A DNA stretch of 64,000 nt from Solirubrobacteraceae bacterium (lineage in GTDB: Bacteria; Actinomycetota; Thermoleophilia; Solirubrobacterales; Solirubrobacteraceae), in NCBI GenBank assembly GCA_017882455.1, contig JADGPL010000007.1:1-64000 (forward strand), read 5' to 3'. Below are positions 16,759-26,828 of the stretch, one piece after another. The notes beneath the pieces are model-generated. The model did no database searches, was not told the DNA's origin, and saw only the letters and a program-made list of their open reading frames with translations. Every line of letters begins with the position of its first letter. Position 1 is the stretch's first letter. Made by a program: the position numbers and the translations under genes.

Positions 16759-17778
16759 ATGGCGAGCATGCGAGCGGTGCAGGTCAAACAGCAGGGCGGC
16801 CCGTTCGAGCTGGTGGAGCGCGAGGTGCCCGAGCCGGCCCGCGGCGAGGCGCTCGTGCGCGTGCACGCGTGCGGGATCTGCCACAGCGACATGTTCGCCA
16901 AAGAGGGCGGCTTCCCGGGCATCTCCTGGCCCCACGTCCCCGGGCACGAGATCGCCGGCGAGATCGCTGCCCTGGGCGAGGATGTCAAGGGCTGGGAGGT
17001 CGGCCAGCGCGTGGGCGTGGGCTGGTTCGGGGGCAACTGCGGCTACTGCCGCCAATGCCGCCGCGGCGACCTCATCAACTGCGCCAACATGGGCATCCCC
17101 GGGATCACCTTCGACGGCGGCTACGCCGACTATGTGGTTGTGAAGGCCTCAGCGATGGCCTCGATCCCGGATGAGCTCTCGGCCGAGGAGGCGGCGCCGC
17201 TGCTGTGCGCGGGGATCACCACCTACAACGCCCTGCGTCACAGCGGCGCGCATGCGGGCGACCTCGTGGCTGTGCTGGGAGTGGGCGGCCTCGGGCACCT
17301 GGGCGTGCAGTTCGCGAGCAAGCTCGGCTTCGACACGGTGGCGATCGCGCGCGGGACCGAGAAGGAGGAGTTCGCGCGCAAGCTCGGTGCGCGCCACTAC
17401 ATCGACAGCACCGCCCAGGACCCGGCGGCCGAGCTGCAGGCGCTGGGCGGCGCCAAGGTGGTCCTCGCAACCGTCACCAACGCGCCGGCGATGACGGCCG
17501 TGCTCGGCGGGCTCGGCGTGCGCGGCAAGCTGCTCGTGGTGGGCGCCTCGATGGAGCCGATGCAGATCCCACCGGCGATGCTGATCGGCGGCAGCAAAGC
17601 GATCGCCGGCCACGCCTCGGGGCACTCGGGCGACTCCGAGGACACGCTCGACTTCAGCGCCCTGTCGGGCGTGCGCCCGATGATCGAGACCTTCCCGCTC
17701 GAGCGGGCCACGGAGGCCTACGAGCGGATGCTGAGCGGCGAGGCCCGCTTCCGGATGGTGCTCACCACGGGGGCCTGA
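16759..17778 (+). CDS. Zinc-dependent alcohol dehydrogenase
   Basis: 339 aa MDR-family enzyme. Catalytic zinc ligands are C41 and H63-E64 (GHE); structural zinc cysteines are C94, C97, C100 and C108. The NAD(P) fold shows VLGVGGLGHLG near residue 175-185. It resembles AdhA/AdhP-type enzymes that oxidise primary alcohols or reduce aldehydes. The start is chosen because GAGGAG sits 8 bases upstream of ATG 16759; an ATG 9 bases later (16768) is possible. Confidence 0.92.
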   Translation: MASMRAVQVKQQGGPFELVEREVPEPARGEALVRVHACGICHSDMFAKEGGFPGISWPHVPGHEIAGEIAALGEDVKGWEVGQRVGVGWFGGNCGYCRQCRRGDLINCANMGIPGITFDGGYADYVVVKASAMASIPDELSAEEAAPLLCAGITTYNALRHSGAHAGDLVAVLGVGGLGHLGVQFASKLGFDTVAIARGTEKEEFARKLGARHYIDSTAQDPAAELQALGGAKVVLATVTNAPAMTAVLGGLGVRGKLLVVGASMEPMQIPPAMLIGGSKAIAGHASGHSGDSEDTLDFSALSGVRPMIETFPLERATEAYERMLSGEARFRMVLTTGA

Positions 17779-17837
17779 GGACCGTAGCCTCTCGGGGAGT
17801 CCCCTCGCCTCACCGGGTTTGAGATGCCCCCCAACAG

Positions 17838-17966
17838 CTGCTGTATAACCATGGCTATACAGCACCCGAGAAGAGAGTCAGCGGGGCCGAGCTCTACCTG
17901 TTGTCTCTTTGCGACTGCTGTATCACCATTGCAATACACCACCCGAGAAGAGAGTCAGCCGGGCCG
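17838..17966. repeat. Two tandem 77-bp units carrying the CCATGG palindrome (copies 2 and 3)
   Basis: The first unit starts at 17838 and the second at 17915. Both begin CTGCTGTAT and end with the shared stretch ACCCGAGAAGAGAGTCAGC followed by GGGCC. The first unit contains the intact palindrome (17841-17862), exact reverse complement of the copy at 13743; the second is decayed (CCATTG instead of CCATGG). The repeat fills the gap between two convergent genes (17779-18018), in which nothing else is seen. Confidence 0.75.
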
Positions 17967-18018
17967 CGCAGATGCGGCGTCCGCCCGCGCGGCACCCCGA
18001 GGGACACGCGGCCTGGAG

Positions 18019-18450
18019 CTAGGCGTCGCGCTCGACTTTGGCGAGGCTCCCGTTGATCGAGCGGGTGAGGGATGCCTTCACGATCGCTGCCACCCCGGGG
18101 ATCGGCGAGGCGAGGCGGATGTCGTAGACGAAGCGGGTGCCGCCGCCGACTGTGGGCGCGAAGGTCATCTCGCCGACGTGGCCGCGCAGAGGGCTGCCCT
18201 TGGTTATGCGGTAGACGATCCGCTCGGGCACGACGAACTCGGTGACCGTCTCCTCGAACGGCGGCAGCGGCCCGATCTGGAGCTTGCGGACGGAGCCGAC
18301 CCCGTTGCGCTCGCCGCCCTCGCCGTCGCGCAGGCGGGTGACCTTCGCTCCGAACACCTCGGCCAGGTTCTCGTGCTCGGCCAGGTGGGCGAAGATCAGC
18401 TCGGGCGCCTTGGCGAAGTCGTGCTCGATGTGGACATGGTGGGCGCGCAT
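18019..18450 (-). CDS. SRPBCC-family (polyketide cyclase-like) protein
   Basis: 143 aa, the usual length for a START/Bet v1-type SRPBCC domain. It opens with a beta strand (HHVHIEHDFAKAPELIFAHL) and has the FGAKV and GSVRKL patterns seen in polyketide_cyc2 members. These bind hydrophobic ligands in a cavity; no catalytic residue can be assigned. Convergent with the alcohol dehydrogenase across the repeat region. Ligand unknown. Confidence 0.75.
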   Translation of the reverse strand: MRAHHVHIEHDFAKAPELIFAHLAEHENLAEVFGAKVTRLRDGEGGERNGVGSVRKLQIGPLPPFEETVTEFVVPERIVYRITKGSPLRGHVGEMTFAPTVGGGTRFVYDIRLASPIPGVAAIVKASLTRSINGSLAKVERDA

Positions 18451-18530
18451 GGGCGTGAGTGTACGTGTACGGGTCCATGGCGCGCGGCACGCGCGGGCGG
18501 GGACTTCTGGCTGCCGCGCGGGTGCGTCTC

Positions 18531-19580
18531 TCAGCGCGGGCTGGAGCGGGCGTCGGAGAGTTCCTCCAGACGCTCGAGCGCGGTGGGGGTTCCCATCGCG
18601 AGGATCACATCGCCGGAGCTCAACTGCGTCTCGGCGGGCGGCTGGGGCTGGAAGTCGGCGCCGCGTCGCACACCCACGATCATCGAGCCGCCGCGGATGT
18701 CGCCGACGGTCTGGCCGACCGCCCCGCAGCCCTCGTCGAGGCGGATCTCCTCGAGGCGGTATTCGGCGTCGACGTCGACTACGCCGCTCAGCTGGGGGTG
18801 CAGAGCGAGGCGCGCCATCTCGGTGCCGCTGGCCTTATACGGGGAGATCACGCGATCGGCGCCTGCGCGCTTGAGCTTCTTCTCGGTGTCCTCGTTGGCG
18901 GCGCGGGCGACGATCGGGATGTCGACTCGCAGCTCGCGGGCGGTGAGCGTGATGAAGACGTTGTCGGCGTCCGAGTCGGCGCAGGCGAGGATCGAGCGCG
19001 CGCGCTCGATCCCGGCATTGATCAGCACCTCGTCCTCGGCGGCGTCGCCCTCGATGAAGCTGATCCCGAGCGCCTCCGCGCGGTGGCGGTTGCGATCGTC
19101 GGCGTCGATCACCACGTAGCGCGCCCGGGCGGCGTTCAGGTCGCTGGCCACCTGGCGCCCGACGCGGCCGAAGCCGCAGATGATGTGGTGGTCGGTGAGC
19201 GAGTCGATCATCCTCTGCATGCGCCTGGCGCCCAGCAGGTCGCCGAGGTGCCCGGCGACGAAGAACTCGGTGACGGTGGCCAGCGCGTAGAAGAGCGTAC
19301 CGACGCCGAGGACGGTGATGGCGACCTGGACGATCTGCCCGGCGGTGGTGTGGGGCTGGGGGAAGCCGCCCACCGTGGCGGCGGTGTCGAGGGCCCAGCG
19401 AAACCCGTACCACAGCCCCACGCCCTCGCTCAGAGCCAGGCCGATCGCGCCGGCCACGAGCAGGCCGAGGGCGATGGTGGCGAGCGTGACGATGCGCCGG
19501 GCGAAGATCGAGAGCTGACGGTGGGTGGCCGGACCTGAGCGATCGGGAACGCGGTGCAGGATCGGATCGAGGTCGGCCAT
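18531..19580 (-). CDS. Two-helix ion channel with TrkA-N/TrkA-C (RCK) domains, unusual filter
   Basis: 349 aa. Two membrane helices (about 30-50 and 83-105) flank a pore loop, followed by an RCK/TrkA-N domain (GFGRVG at 136-141) and a TrkA-C domain at the C-terminus. This is the MthK-like K+ channel layout. The loop that should read TVGYGD is T69-V-G-G-F73, so the signature Tyr-Gly-Asp is missing; the channel may have altered selectivity. Start placed at the ATG 19580 because the upstream extension is Arg-rich and overlaps the divergent gene's promoter. Confidence 0.8.
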   Translation of the reverse strand: MADLDPILHRVPDRSGPATHRQLSIFARRIVTLATIALGLLVAGAIGLALSEGVGLWYGFRWALDTAATVGGFPQPHTTAGQIVQVAITVLGVGTLFYALATVTEFFVAGHLGDLLGARRMQRMIDSLTDHHIICGFGRVGRQVASDLNAARARYVVIDADDRNRHRAEALGISFIEGDAAEDEVLINAGIERARSILACADSDADNVFITLTARELRVDIPIVARAANEDTEKKLKRAGADRVISPYKASGTEMARLALHPQLSGVVDVDAEYRLEEIRLDEGCGAVGQTVGDIRGGSMIVGVRRGADFQPQPPAETQLSSGDVILAMGTPTALERLEELSDARSSPR

Positions 19581-19678
19581 CGCCGGCCGAGGATAGGCGC
19601 AGAGGGAGACAGGGCGCCGCGCCTCGCGTGCCCTCGCCCACCGGACCGCCGAGCGGCGCACTGACACAATGGCCGGCG

Positions 19679-20461
19679 ATGCGTGCGATCGCGGTCATCC
19701 TCGCGCTGCTGGCCAGCGCCTGCCTCATCACCGCCTGCGCGGGCAAGGGAGGCCAGACCAGGACCCGGACGGTGACGGTGAAGGCCGCCGCCACACCCCC
19801 GTCGACTCCGCCTGCGAGCGGTGCTCCCAAGAGCCAGATGACGAAGACCCGGGCTCTCGCATTCGCCCGCGCCGTGAACCTGCGCGAAGAAGACGTCCCC
19901 GGCCTGCGCGCCTCGTTGCAGGGCAGGCAGCGGTCCACCGCGCATGAACAGCGCCTGAGCCATGAACTGCAGCAGTGCGTGGGCGGCGGCGGGGCGGGGG
20001 CGCAGCCGGTGGCCGAAGAGAGCTCGCCGAGCTTCCAGCGCCGCGCGTCCATCGCCCAGCAGAGCGTCAGCTCGGAGGTCACCGTGGCGCGCTCCTCCAC
20101 GATCGCGACGAGGGAACTGAACGAGATTCGCAGCGCCCACGCGCGCTCGTGCTTCGTCCACTACCTCAACGGCCTGTTCGCGGGCGCGGCGGGCCAGGGA
20201 TCGAGCATCGGGCCCGTGTCGGTCGCCCACGGCAATCCTCCGGCGCAGGGGGTCACGGGCAGCTTCGGCCTGCGCATCAGCACCGCGATCGTGGTTCGCT
20301 CCGTGCGCATCCCCTTCTACCTGGACATCCTCGGCTTCGTCTACGGGCCCACCGAGGTCATCCTGCAGAGCTCCGGCATACCCGTCCCCTTTCCCGCGGC
20401 CGCCGAGCAGCACCTGTACACACTGCTGCTCTCCCGAGCCAAGGCGCAGCACCTCGGGTAG
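19679..20461 (+). CDS. Lipoprotein of unknown function
   Basis: 260 aa. Lipoprotein signal with a lipobox ITAC, cysteine at about residue 20, then a Thr/Pro-rich linker and a domain with two further cysteines. No recognised family. It is 5 bases upstream of the metallo-beta-lactamase-fold gene, so the two are probably co-transcribed. Start chosen so that the hydrophobic signal is at the N-terminus. Confidence 0.7.
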   Translation: MRAIAVILALLASACLITACAGKGGQTRTRTVTVKAAATPPSTPPASGAPKSQMTKTRALAFARAVNLREEDVPGLRASLQGRQRSTAHEQRLSHELQQCVGGGGAGAQPVAEESSPSFQRRASIAQQSVSSEVTVARSSTIATRELNEIRSAHARSCFVHYLNGLFAGAAGQGSSIGPVSVAHGNPPAQGVTGSFGLRISTAIVVRSVRIPFYLDILGFVYGPTEVILQSSGIPVPFPAAAEQHLYTLLLSRAKAQHLG

Positions 20462-20466
20462 CGGAC

Positions 20467-21297
20467 GTGAGCGCGGAGATCATCGACCTCCACTACGGCG
20501 GGCGCAGCGGCGCGCTCGGGGCGTGGATCAGCGGCGATGTGCTCATCGACTGCGGTCCGAGCGCCTGCCTGCCGAGGCTGCTCGCGGGCCTCCGGGAGCG
20601 GCGGCCGCGACAGCTCTTGCTCACCCACATCCACTTCGACCACGCCGGCGCGGCCGGGGCCCTGGTGGAGCGGTGGCCCGACCTCGAGGTCTTCGTGCAC
20701 CCGCGCGGCGCCCCGCACCTGGTCGATCCATCCCGCCTGGTGGCGAGCGCGCGTCGAGTGTTCGGCGAGCGCTTCGACGGTCTCCTGGGCGAGGTCGTGC
20801 CGGTGCCCGAGGCCAGCCTCGCCACGATCGAGGACGGCCAGCCGATCGGGCGCTTCCGGGCCGCCTGGACGCCGGGGCACGCATCCCACCACGTGGCCTT
20901 CCTCGACGAGGAGAGTCGCTGGGCGTTCCCGGGCGACGTCGCCGGGGTGCGGCTGGCCCCGGGCGTGGTGATCCCCCCGACGCCACCGCCCGACATCGAC
21001 CTCGACGCGTGGCGGGACTCGCTGAGCGTGCTCGAAGGATGGCGAGCGGCGCGCCTGGCGCTCCCCCATTTCGGCCTGGTGGAGGATCCGGTCGCGCACC
21101 TGGGCCAGCTGCGCGAGGCGCTCGACCGACACGAGGGCTGGGCCCGCGAGGGCGAGGAGGCGTTCGTGGGGCATCTGAGCGAGTACCTGCGGGCGCGCAT
21201 GGGCACGAGCGAGGCCGAGGACTACGACTTCACGGCGCTCGCCAGGCCCAGCGCGGCCGGCCTGCGCCGCTGGCTCGAGCGCGACGGGCCGGCCTAG
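20467..21297 (+). CDS. Metallo-beta-lactamase-fold hydrolase
   Basis: 276 aa from GTG. H54-I-H56-F-D58-H59 is the HxHxDH metal motif; GHASHH further on supplies another histidine ligand and D near FPGDVAG the bridging aspartate. A helical C-terminal part follows as in glyoxalase II-like enzymes. Substrate cannot be told. Starts 5 bases after the lipoprotein stop, and its stop overlaps that of the convergent TetR gene by 4 bases. Confidence 0.85.
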   Translation: MSAEIIDLHYGGRSGALGAWISGDVLIDCGPSACLPRLLAGLRERRPRQLLLTHIHFDHAGAAGALVERWPDLEVFVHPRGAPHLVDPSRLVASARRVFGERFDGLLGEVVPVPEASLATIEDGQPIGRFRAAWTPGHASHHVAFLDEESRWAFPGDVAGVRLAPGVVIPPTPPPDIDLDAWRDSLSVLEGWRAARLALPHFGLVEDPVAHLGQLREALDRHEGWAREGEEAFVGHLSEYLRARMGTSEAEDYDFTALARPSAAGLRRWLERDGPA

Positions 21298-21908
21298 TCA
21301 CCAGGAGCCGGTGCGCCCGGAGCGGCTGCGCCCGGAGCGCCGGCCTCGAGCGCGTCGATTCCGAGCTCGAGCATCCGTCGCCAGGCCCCCGGCTCGAGCG
21401 CCTCGGCGGCGCGCGTGGCGGCGAACAGCAGCCGCAGGTCGAGGCTGGTGGCGTCGGCGCGCAGCCGTCCCTCGGCGCGCGCGGCCGCGAGCAGCCGTTC
21501 GAGCGACCAGATGGTGCTGGCGAGCGCGCGCTGCACGGCGGGGTGCTCGGAGACGGTGGCCATCGCCTCGCCGAGGACGTCGTCGGCGGCCTGGCGCTCG
21601 GCGAGAGTCCACAGCAGCCCCATCAGCGCCGAGAAGGGACCCTGGCATCCGGCCAGCGCAGCCTCGGCTCCGTCCTCGGCTTCGTGCAGGCGCTCGACCA
21701 CGAGCGCGGCCAGCAGGTCGTTCTTGGAGGGAAACTGCCGGTAGACGCTGCCCACCCCCGCGCCTGCGGCGGCGGCGATGGCTGGCATCGGCGCATCGAG
21801 GCCATCCCGGGCGAACACCTCGCCGGCCGCTTGCAGCAGCCTCGCCCGCTTCTCATCGGCGCCGAGCGCCGACCAGCACGTCTCGGGGGCTTGGGACGGA
21901 ATGCTCAT
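21294..21908 (-). CDS. TetR-family repressor
   Basis: 204 aa. Residues about 15-65 are a TetR helix-turn-helix (AIAAAAGAGVGSVYRQFPSK), followed by a helical ligand domain and an Ala/Pro/Gly tail. It is divergent from the MFS exporter at 22012 and its ATG lies inside a row of direct repeats (21898-21990), so it probably represses both itself and the exporter. The longer upstream frame runs through these repeats and is rejected. Confidence 0.88.
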   Translation of the reverse strand: MSIPSQAPETCWSALGADEKRARLLQAAGEVFARDGLDAPMPAIAAAAGAGVGSVYRQFPSKNDLLAALVVERLHEAEDGAEAALAGCQGPFSALMGLLWTLAERQAADDVLGEAMATVSEHPAVQRALASTIWSLERLLAAARAEGRLRADATSLDLRLLFAATRAAEALEPGAWRRMLELGIDALEAGAPGAAAPGAPAPGD

Positions 21909-21990
21909 TCCGCTACTGTAGTGCCCTTCCGGGGGGTAGTCCACTTCCGCGGCGGCAGTCCCCTTCCGCGGGCGGAATCGCCATTCCGCC
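21898..21990. promoter_or_regulatory. Array of five TetR-operator-like repeats
   Basis: Five imperfect copies of a CTTCCGC-like word preceded by A-G-T-C (for example GTAGTCCACTTCCGC at 21936-21950 and GCAGTCCCCTTCCGC at 21955-21969) recur every 18-20 bases across the gap between the divergent TetR and MFS genes. The first and last copies also contain GGAAT...ATTCC palindromes. This spacing of about two helix turns fits multiple repressor dimers on one face of DNA. Confidence 0.6.
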
Positions 21991-22011
21991 GCCACGGCAG
22001 CTCCGTCACGC

Positions 22012-23469
22012 ATGAGCTCGAACACCGCCGAGAGAACCCATCCGACCCTGATCCTGGCCGTGCTCTCGCTCGGCGGGGTCGCCTACGCGATGCTGAGCTC
22101 CTCGGTGGTGCCGGCGCTGCCCACCATGCAGCACGCGCTCCACACGAACGAGACCGGGATCACATGGCTGCTGACCGCCTACCTGCTCTCGGCGTCCGTG
22201 GGAACGGCGATCCTGGGGCGCCTGGGGGACATGTACGGCAAGGAGCGCCTGCTGCTGGTGACGCTCGTGATCCTCGCCTTCGGAACCCTGCTGGCCGCCG
22301 TGTCGAGCTCGCTCGGCGTGATCATCGTGGCCCGCTTCATCCAGGGCGCAAGCGGCGGGATCTTCCCGCTGGCATTCGGCATCGTGCGCGACGAGTTCCC
22401 CCGGGAGAAGGTGGCGGGCTCCATCGGCCTGCTCTCGTCGATCCTCGGCGTGGGCGCGGGCATCGGGATCGTGCTGTCGGGCGTGATCGTGGAGCACCTC
22501 AGCTATCACTGGCTCTTCTGGATCCCGCTGGTCGCGACCGTGATCGCCGCCGTGGCGACCTGGCGGTTCATACCGGAGTCTCCCGTGCGCGTGCCCGGAC
22601 GCATCAACTGGCTGGCCGCCGCGCTGATGACGATCGGCATCTCGACCGTGCTGCTGGCGATCAGCAAGACCACCACCTGGGGCTGGGGCTCGACGAAGAC
22701 GCTCGGCCTGATCGCCGCCGGGCTGGCCGTCTCGGCGGTATGGATCGCGGTTGAGACGCGCAGCCCGAAACCGCTGATCGACATGACGATGATGCGCATC
22801 CGCGGGGTGTGGACCACGAACCTCGCCGCCTTCCTGCTGGGAGCCGGGATGTACGCGTCGTTCATCGTCTTCCCCCAGTTCGCCCAGCTGCCCAAGAGCA
22901 CCGGGTTCGGGTTCGGAGCGTCCGTGGTCGTCTCCGGCCTGTACCTGCTGCCATCGACGATCGGCATGACGATCCTGGGCATCTACGCCGGGCGTATCTC
23001 CTCTCGCTTCGGCTCACGGGCGGCGCTGCTGTCCGGAACCGCGTTCACCACCATCTCGTTTGCGCTGCTGGCGATCGATCACAGCCATCCGATCGAGTTC
23101 CTGGTGGCCGCGGGGCTGCTCGGCGTCGGCATCGGCCTGGCCTTCGCGGCGCTCGGCAACCTGATCATCCAAGCTGTCTCGAGCCACCAGACGGGCGTCG
23201 CCAGCGGTATGAACACGGTCATGCGCACGCTGGGGGGCGCGCTCGGCGGTCAGCTCTCGGCGACCTTCATCGCGGCCCATGCCGCGCACGGCGAGCCCAC
23301 GGTGACCGGCTTCACCGAGACGTTCCTGATGGCCACGGGATTCCTCGTGGTGTGCCTGCTCGCCGGCGTGCTGGTGCCGAAGGCCCGTCACACACACATG
23401 GTCGAGGTGCACGGGAGCGAGGGCGAGGCGGCGCTCGGGACCGTCGCCTCCGAGGGCGCCGGGGTCTAG
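22012..23469 (+). CDS. MFS multidrug exporter (DHA2, EmrB/QacA-like)
   Basis: 485 aa with about 14 hydrophobic helices. The first helix carries SSSVVPALP in place of the usual LDxTIVNVALP, WLLTAYLL follows, and the loop 2-3 motif reads LGRLGDMYGKER. Such proton-driven pumps export drugs or toxic metabolites. It is divergent from a TetR repressor across a repeated operator region, so it is very likely substrate-inducible. The PLP enzyme gene follows 14 bases downstream and may be co-transcribed. Confidence 0.9.
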   Translation: MSSNTAERTHPTLILAVLSLGGVAYAMLSSSVVPALPTMQHALHTNETGITWLLTAYLLSASVGTAILGRLGDMYGKERLLLVTLVILAFGTLLAAVSSSLGVIIVARFIQGASGGIFPLAFGIVRDEFPREKVAGSIGLLSSILGVGAGIGIVLSGVIVEHLSYHWLFWIPLVATVIAAVATWRFIPESPVRVPGRINWLAAALMTIGISTVLLAISKTTTWGWGSTKTLGLIAAGLAVSAVWIAVETRSPKPLIDMTMMRIRGVWTTNLAAFLLGAGMYASFIVFPQFAQLPKSTGFGFGASVVVSGLYLLPSTIGMTILGIYAGRISSRFGSRAALLSGTAFTTISFALLAIDHSHPIEFLVAAGLLGVGIGLAFAALGNLIIQAVSSHQTGVASGMNTVMRTLGGALGGQLSATFIAAHAAHGEPTVTGFTETFLMATGFLVVCLLAGVLVPKARHTHMVEVHGSEGEAALGTVASEGAGV

Positions 23470-23483
23470 CGCTGGGCGCCTCG

Positions 23484-24479
<996 letters not shown>

Positions 24480-24488
<9 letters not shown>

Positions 24489-26693
24489 CGGCGCGTTCAC
24501 GTCGCGACGGGCCGAGCGCCCGGCGGTCCCGACGCGGCCGCGAAGCCATGCGGGTCGCGCGGGCATGTACCAGTTGCGCTCGCCGAGCAGCTTCATCGCA
24601 GAGGGCAGCAGCACCGCCCGCACCACGGTGGCGTCGATCAGCACGGCCACAGCGAGCCCGACCCCGACCTGCTTGAAGGCCACCTCGCCGAGCGTGGCGA
24701 AGATCGAGAAGACCGCGACCATCACGATCGCGGCGCTCGTGACGACGCCCGCGGTGGCCTTGAGCGCGTGCCCCACGGCCTCCGCCGTGGGCAGGCCGCG
24801 ATCGTGATCCTCGCGGATGCGGCTGAGGATCAGCACGTGGTAGTCCATCGACAGGCCGAACAGGATCACGAACAGGAACAGCGGCAGCCAGTCGATGACG
24901 CCTCCGATGTTGCCCGCGCCCAGCAGCGAGCGCAGGTAGCCGTCCTGGAAGACGAGCGTGAGCACGCCGTAGGCGGCCCCGACCGAGAGCAGGTTGAGCA
25001 CGATCGCGGTCACGGGGATGACGATCGAGCGGAAGGTGACCAGCAGCAGGAGGAAGGCGAGGCCGAGGACGAACGTGAAGACGAGCGGCAGGTGCGACTT
25101 CATCGTGTCGTTGAAGTCCTTGGAGCCGGCGGTGAGACCGAAGACGTAGGCGCTCGTCCGCGGGACCCGCCCGATCGTGGCGGGGATGACGCGACCGCGC
25201 AGGGTCTGCAGGGCGGCGTTGGAGCGCGCATCGGTGCCGCGCCCCGCCAGCGAGATGCTGACCGCTGCGACGCTCCGGTCGGGGCTGACCGACACGGAGA
25301 CCGGACCGGACATCTGCCCGCTGGCGAGCGCGACCGCGGCCATCCGTTCGATCCCGCCGCGGACCGCCGGCGCGGTCACGTCGGACGCCTGCACGACCAC
25401 GGTGGCGGGCAGCGGGCCGCCGGGAAAGGCGCGCTGGATGCTGTCGTAGGTGCGCATGATCGGAAGATCGTGCGGCAGCCCCACGGTGCCCGGGTCGACC
25501 GTGTGCATCCTCACCGCCGGCAGCGCGAGGGCAAGCAGCGCACCTGCGCCCAGCAGGAGTGACAGCAGCGGCCTGGCGAGCACGTGGTCCACGATGAAGC
25601 CCCACGCCCGTGACTGGCCGCGTTCGCGCCGGCGCGCTATGACCGGCGCGCGACCGGTCTCGAGACGGTCGCCGAGCTTGGCCATGACCGCCGGCAGGAC
25701 GGTGACGGAGCCGACGATGGCCACGGCCACCACGAGCATGGTGCCCATGGCGAAGGAGCTGAAGACGGCGTTCCCGGCCAGGAACATGCCGGCCATGGCG
25801 GTCATGACGGTCAGCCCGGAGATCAGCACGGCGCGTCCGGAGGTGGCGGCCGCGCGCGCGAGCGCCGTCTCGCCGTCGCTTCCGCGATGGCGCTCCTCGA
25901 GCTTTCGGCGAAGGTAGAACATCGAGTAGTCGACGCCCACCGCCAGGCCGATCAGCAGCACGACCGAGTCGATCTGGCCTTCGGAGACGGGGATCAGGTG
26001 GCTGAGGGGGCCGAGCAGGCCGAGCGCACCGAACACGGCGGTGAGTCCCAGCAGCAGGGGCACGCCCGCGGCGACGAGCGCCCCGAACGCGAACAGCAGG
26101 ATCAGCAGGGTGACAGGGAGCGAGGTGTACTCGGCCTTGCGGAAGTCCTTTACGAAGGCCTGCGTGAGGGCCTTGTTGGAGCTCGCTGTGCCGAACTCCC
26201 CGATCCGCACGGCCGGATGCGCCCGCGCCGCCGCAGCGGTCGCGGCGAGCGCCGCATCGACATTGCGCTGCGCCTGGTTCTGATCTCCGGCGATCCTGAA
26301 CGTCACAAGCGCCGAGCGCCCGTCGCGGGAGAGCAGGTTGGCGTTGCCGGGAGTGAGCGGCGAGCGGATTTCGCCAACGGTCCTCAGGCTCCCCAGCCGG
26401 GCGAGCAGGTCACGCACGGCGGACTCGAACGCGGGCGTGCCGGGGCGCGCGGCGCCGCGACCCTGTATGAGCACCTGCTCGGCCTCGGCGTTTGGGAAGG
26501 CCGCTTCGTAGGTGCGCAGGGCACGCCCCGACTGCCCGTTGCCCATCTCCGCGTTCGTGAGGTTTCGCTGGCCGACGGCCGAGCCCACGAGGTAGGCGAT
26601 CGCGACGAAGGCGAGCCAGCCCAGGATCGCGGTGCGGCGATGCGCGGCGCTCCACCCTCCGGCACGCGCGGCGAGGTTGCGCCGGGGGCTCAT
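24480..26693 (-). CDS. MMPL-family RND exporter
   Basis: 737 aa with two MMPL repeats, each with a large outside loop after the first helix and a five-helix bundle; total about 12 helices. The motif VGVDYSMFYLRR in the first half and FGLSMDYHVLILSRIREDHDRG in the second carry the proton-relay Asp-Tyr pairs of the family (given here in parts: VDYS and MDYH). Actinobacterial members export lipids or other hydrophobic compounds. It lies just downstream of a WS/DGAT acyltransferase gene on the same strand, which could hint at lipid substrates, though a 135-base gap separates them. TTG 26705 is an alternative start. Confidence 0.9.
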
Positions 26694-26828
26694 CCGCGCG
26701 CCCAATGAGATCCGAGGGGACTGGGACCGAGGCCACTGATCACACTGCGACGATCTCTGACCGCTCGCCTTCGGCCATCGGTGCTCCGGCGCACAGACGC
26801 GCCGAGAACTACGTAACGGGCATGGCGC

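Noticed and set aside
17718-17942. Small minus-strand frame over the CCATGG repeats
   Set aside because: Its sequence consists mainly of the repeated palindromic units; similar peptides appear at each repeat copy, as expected from repeats rather than a gene.
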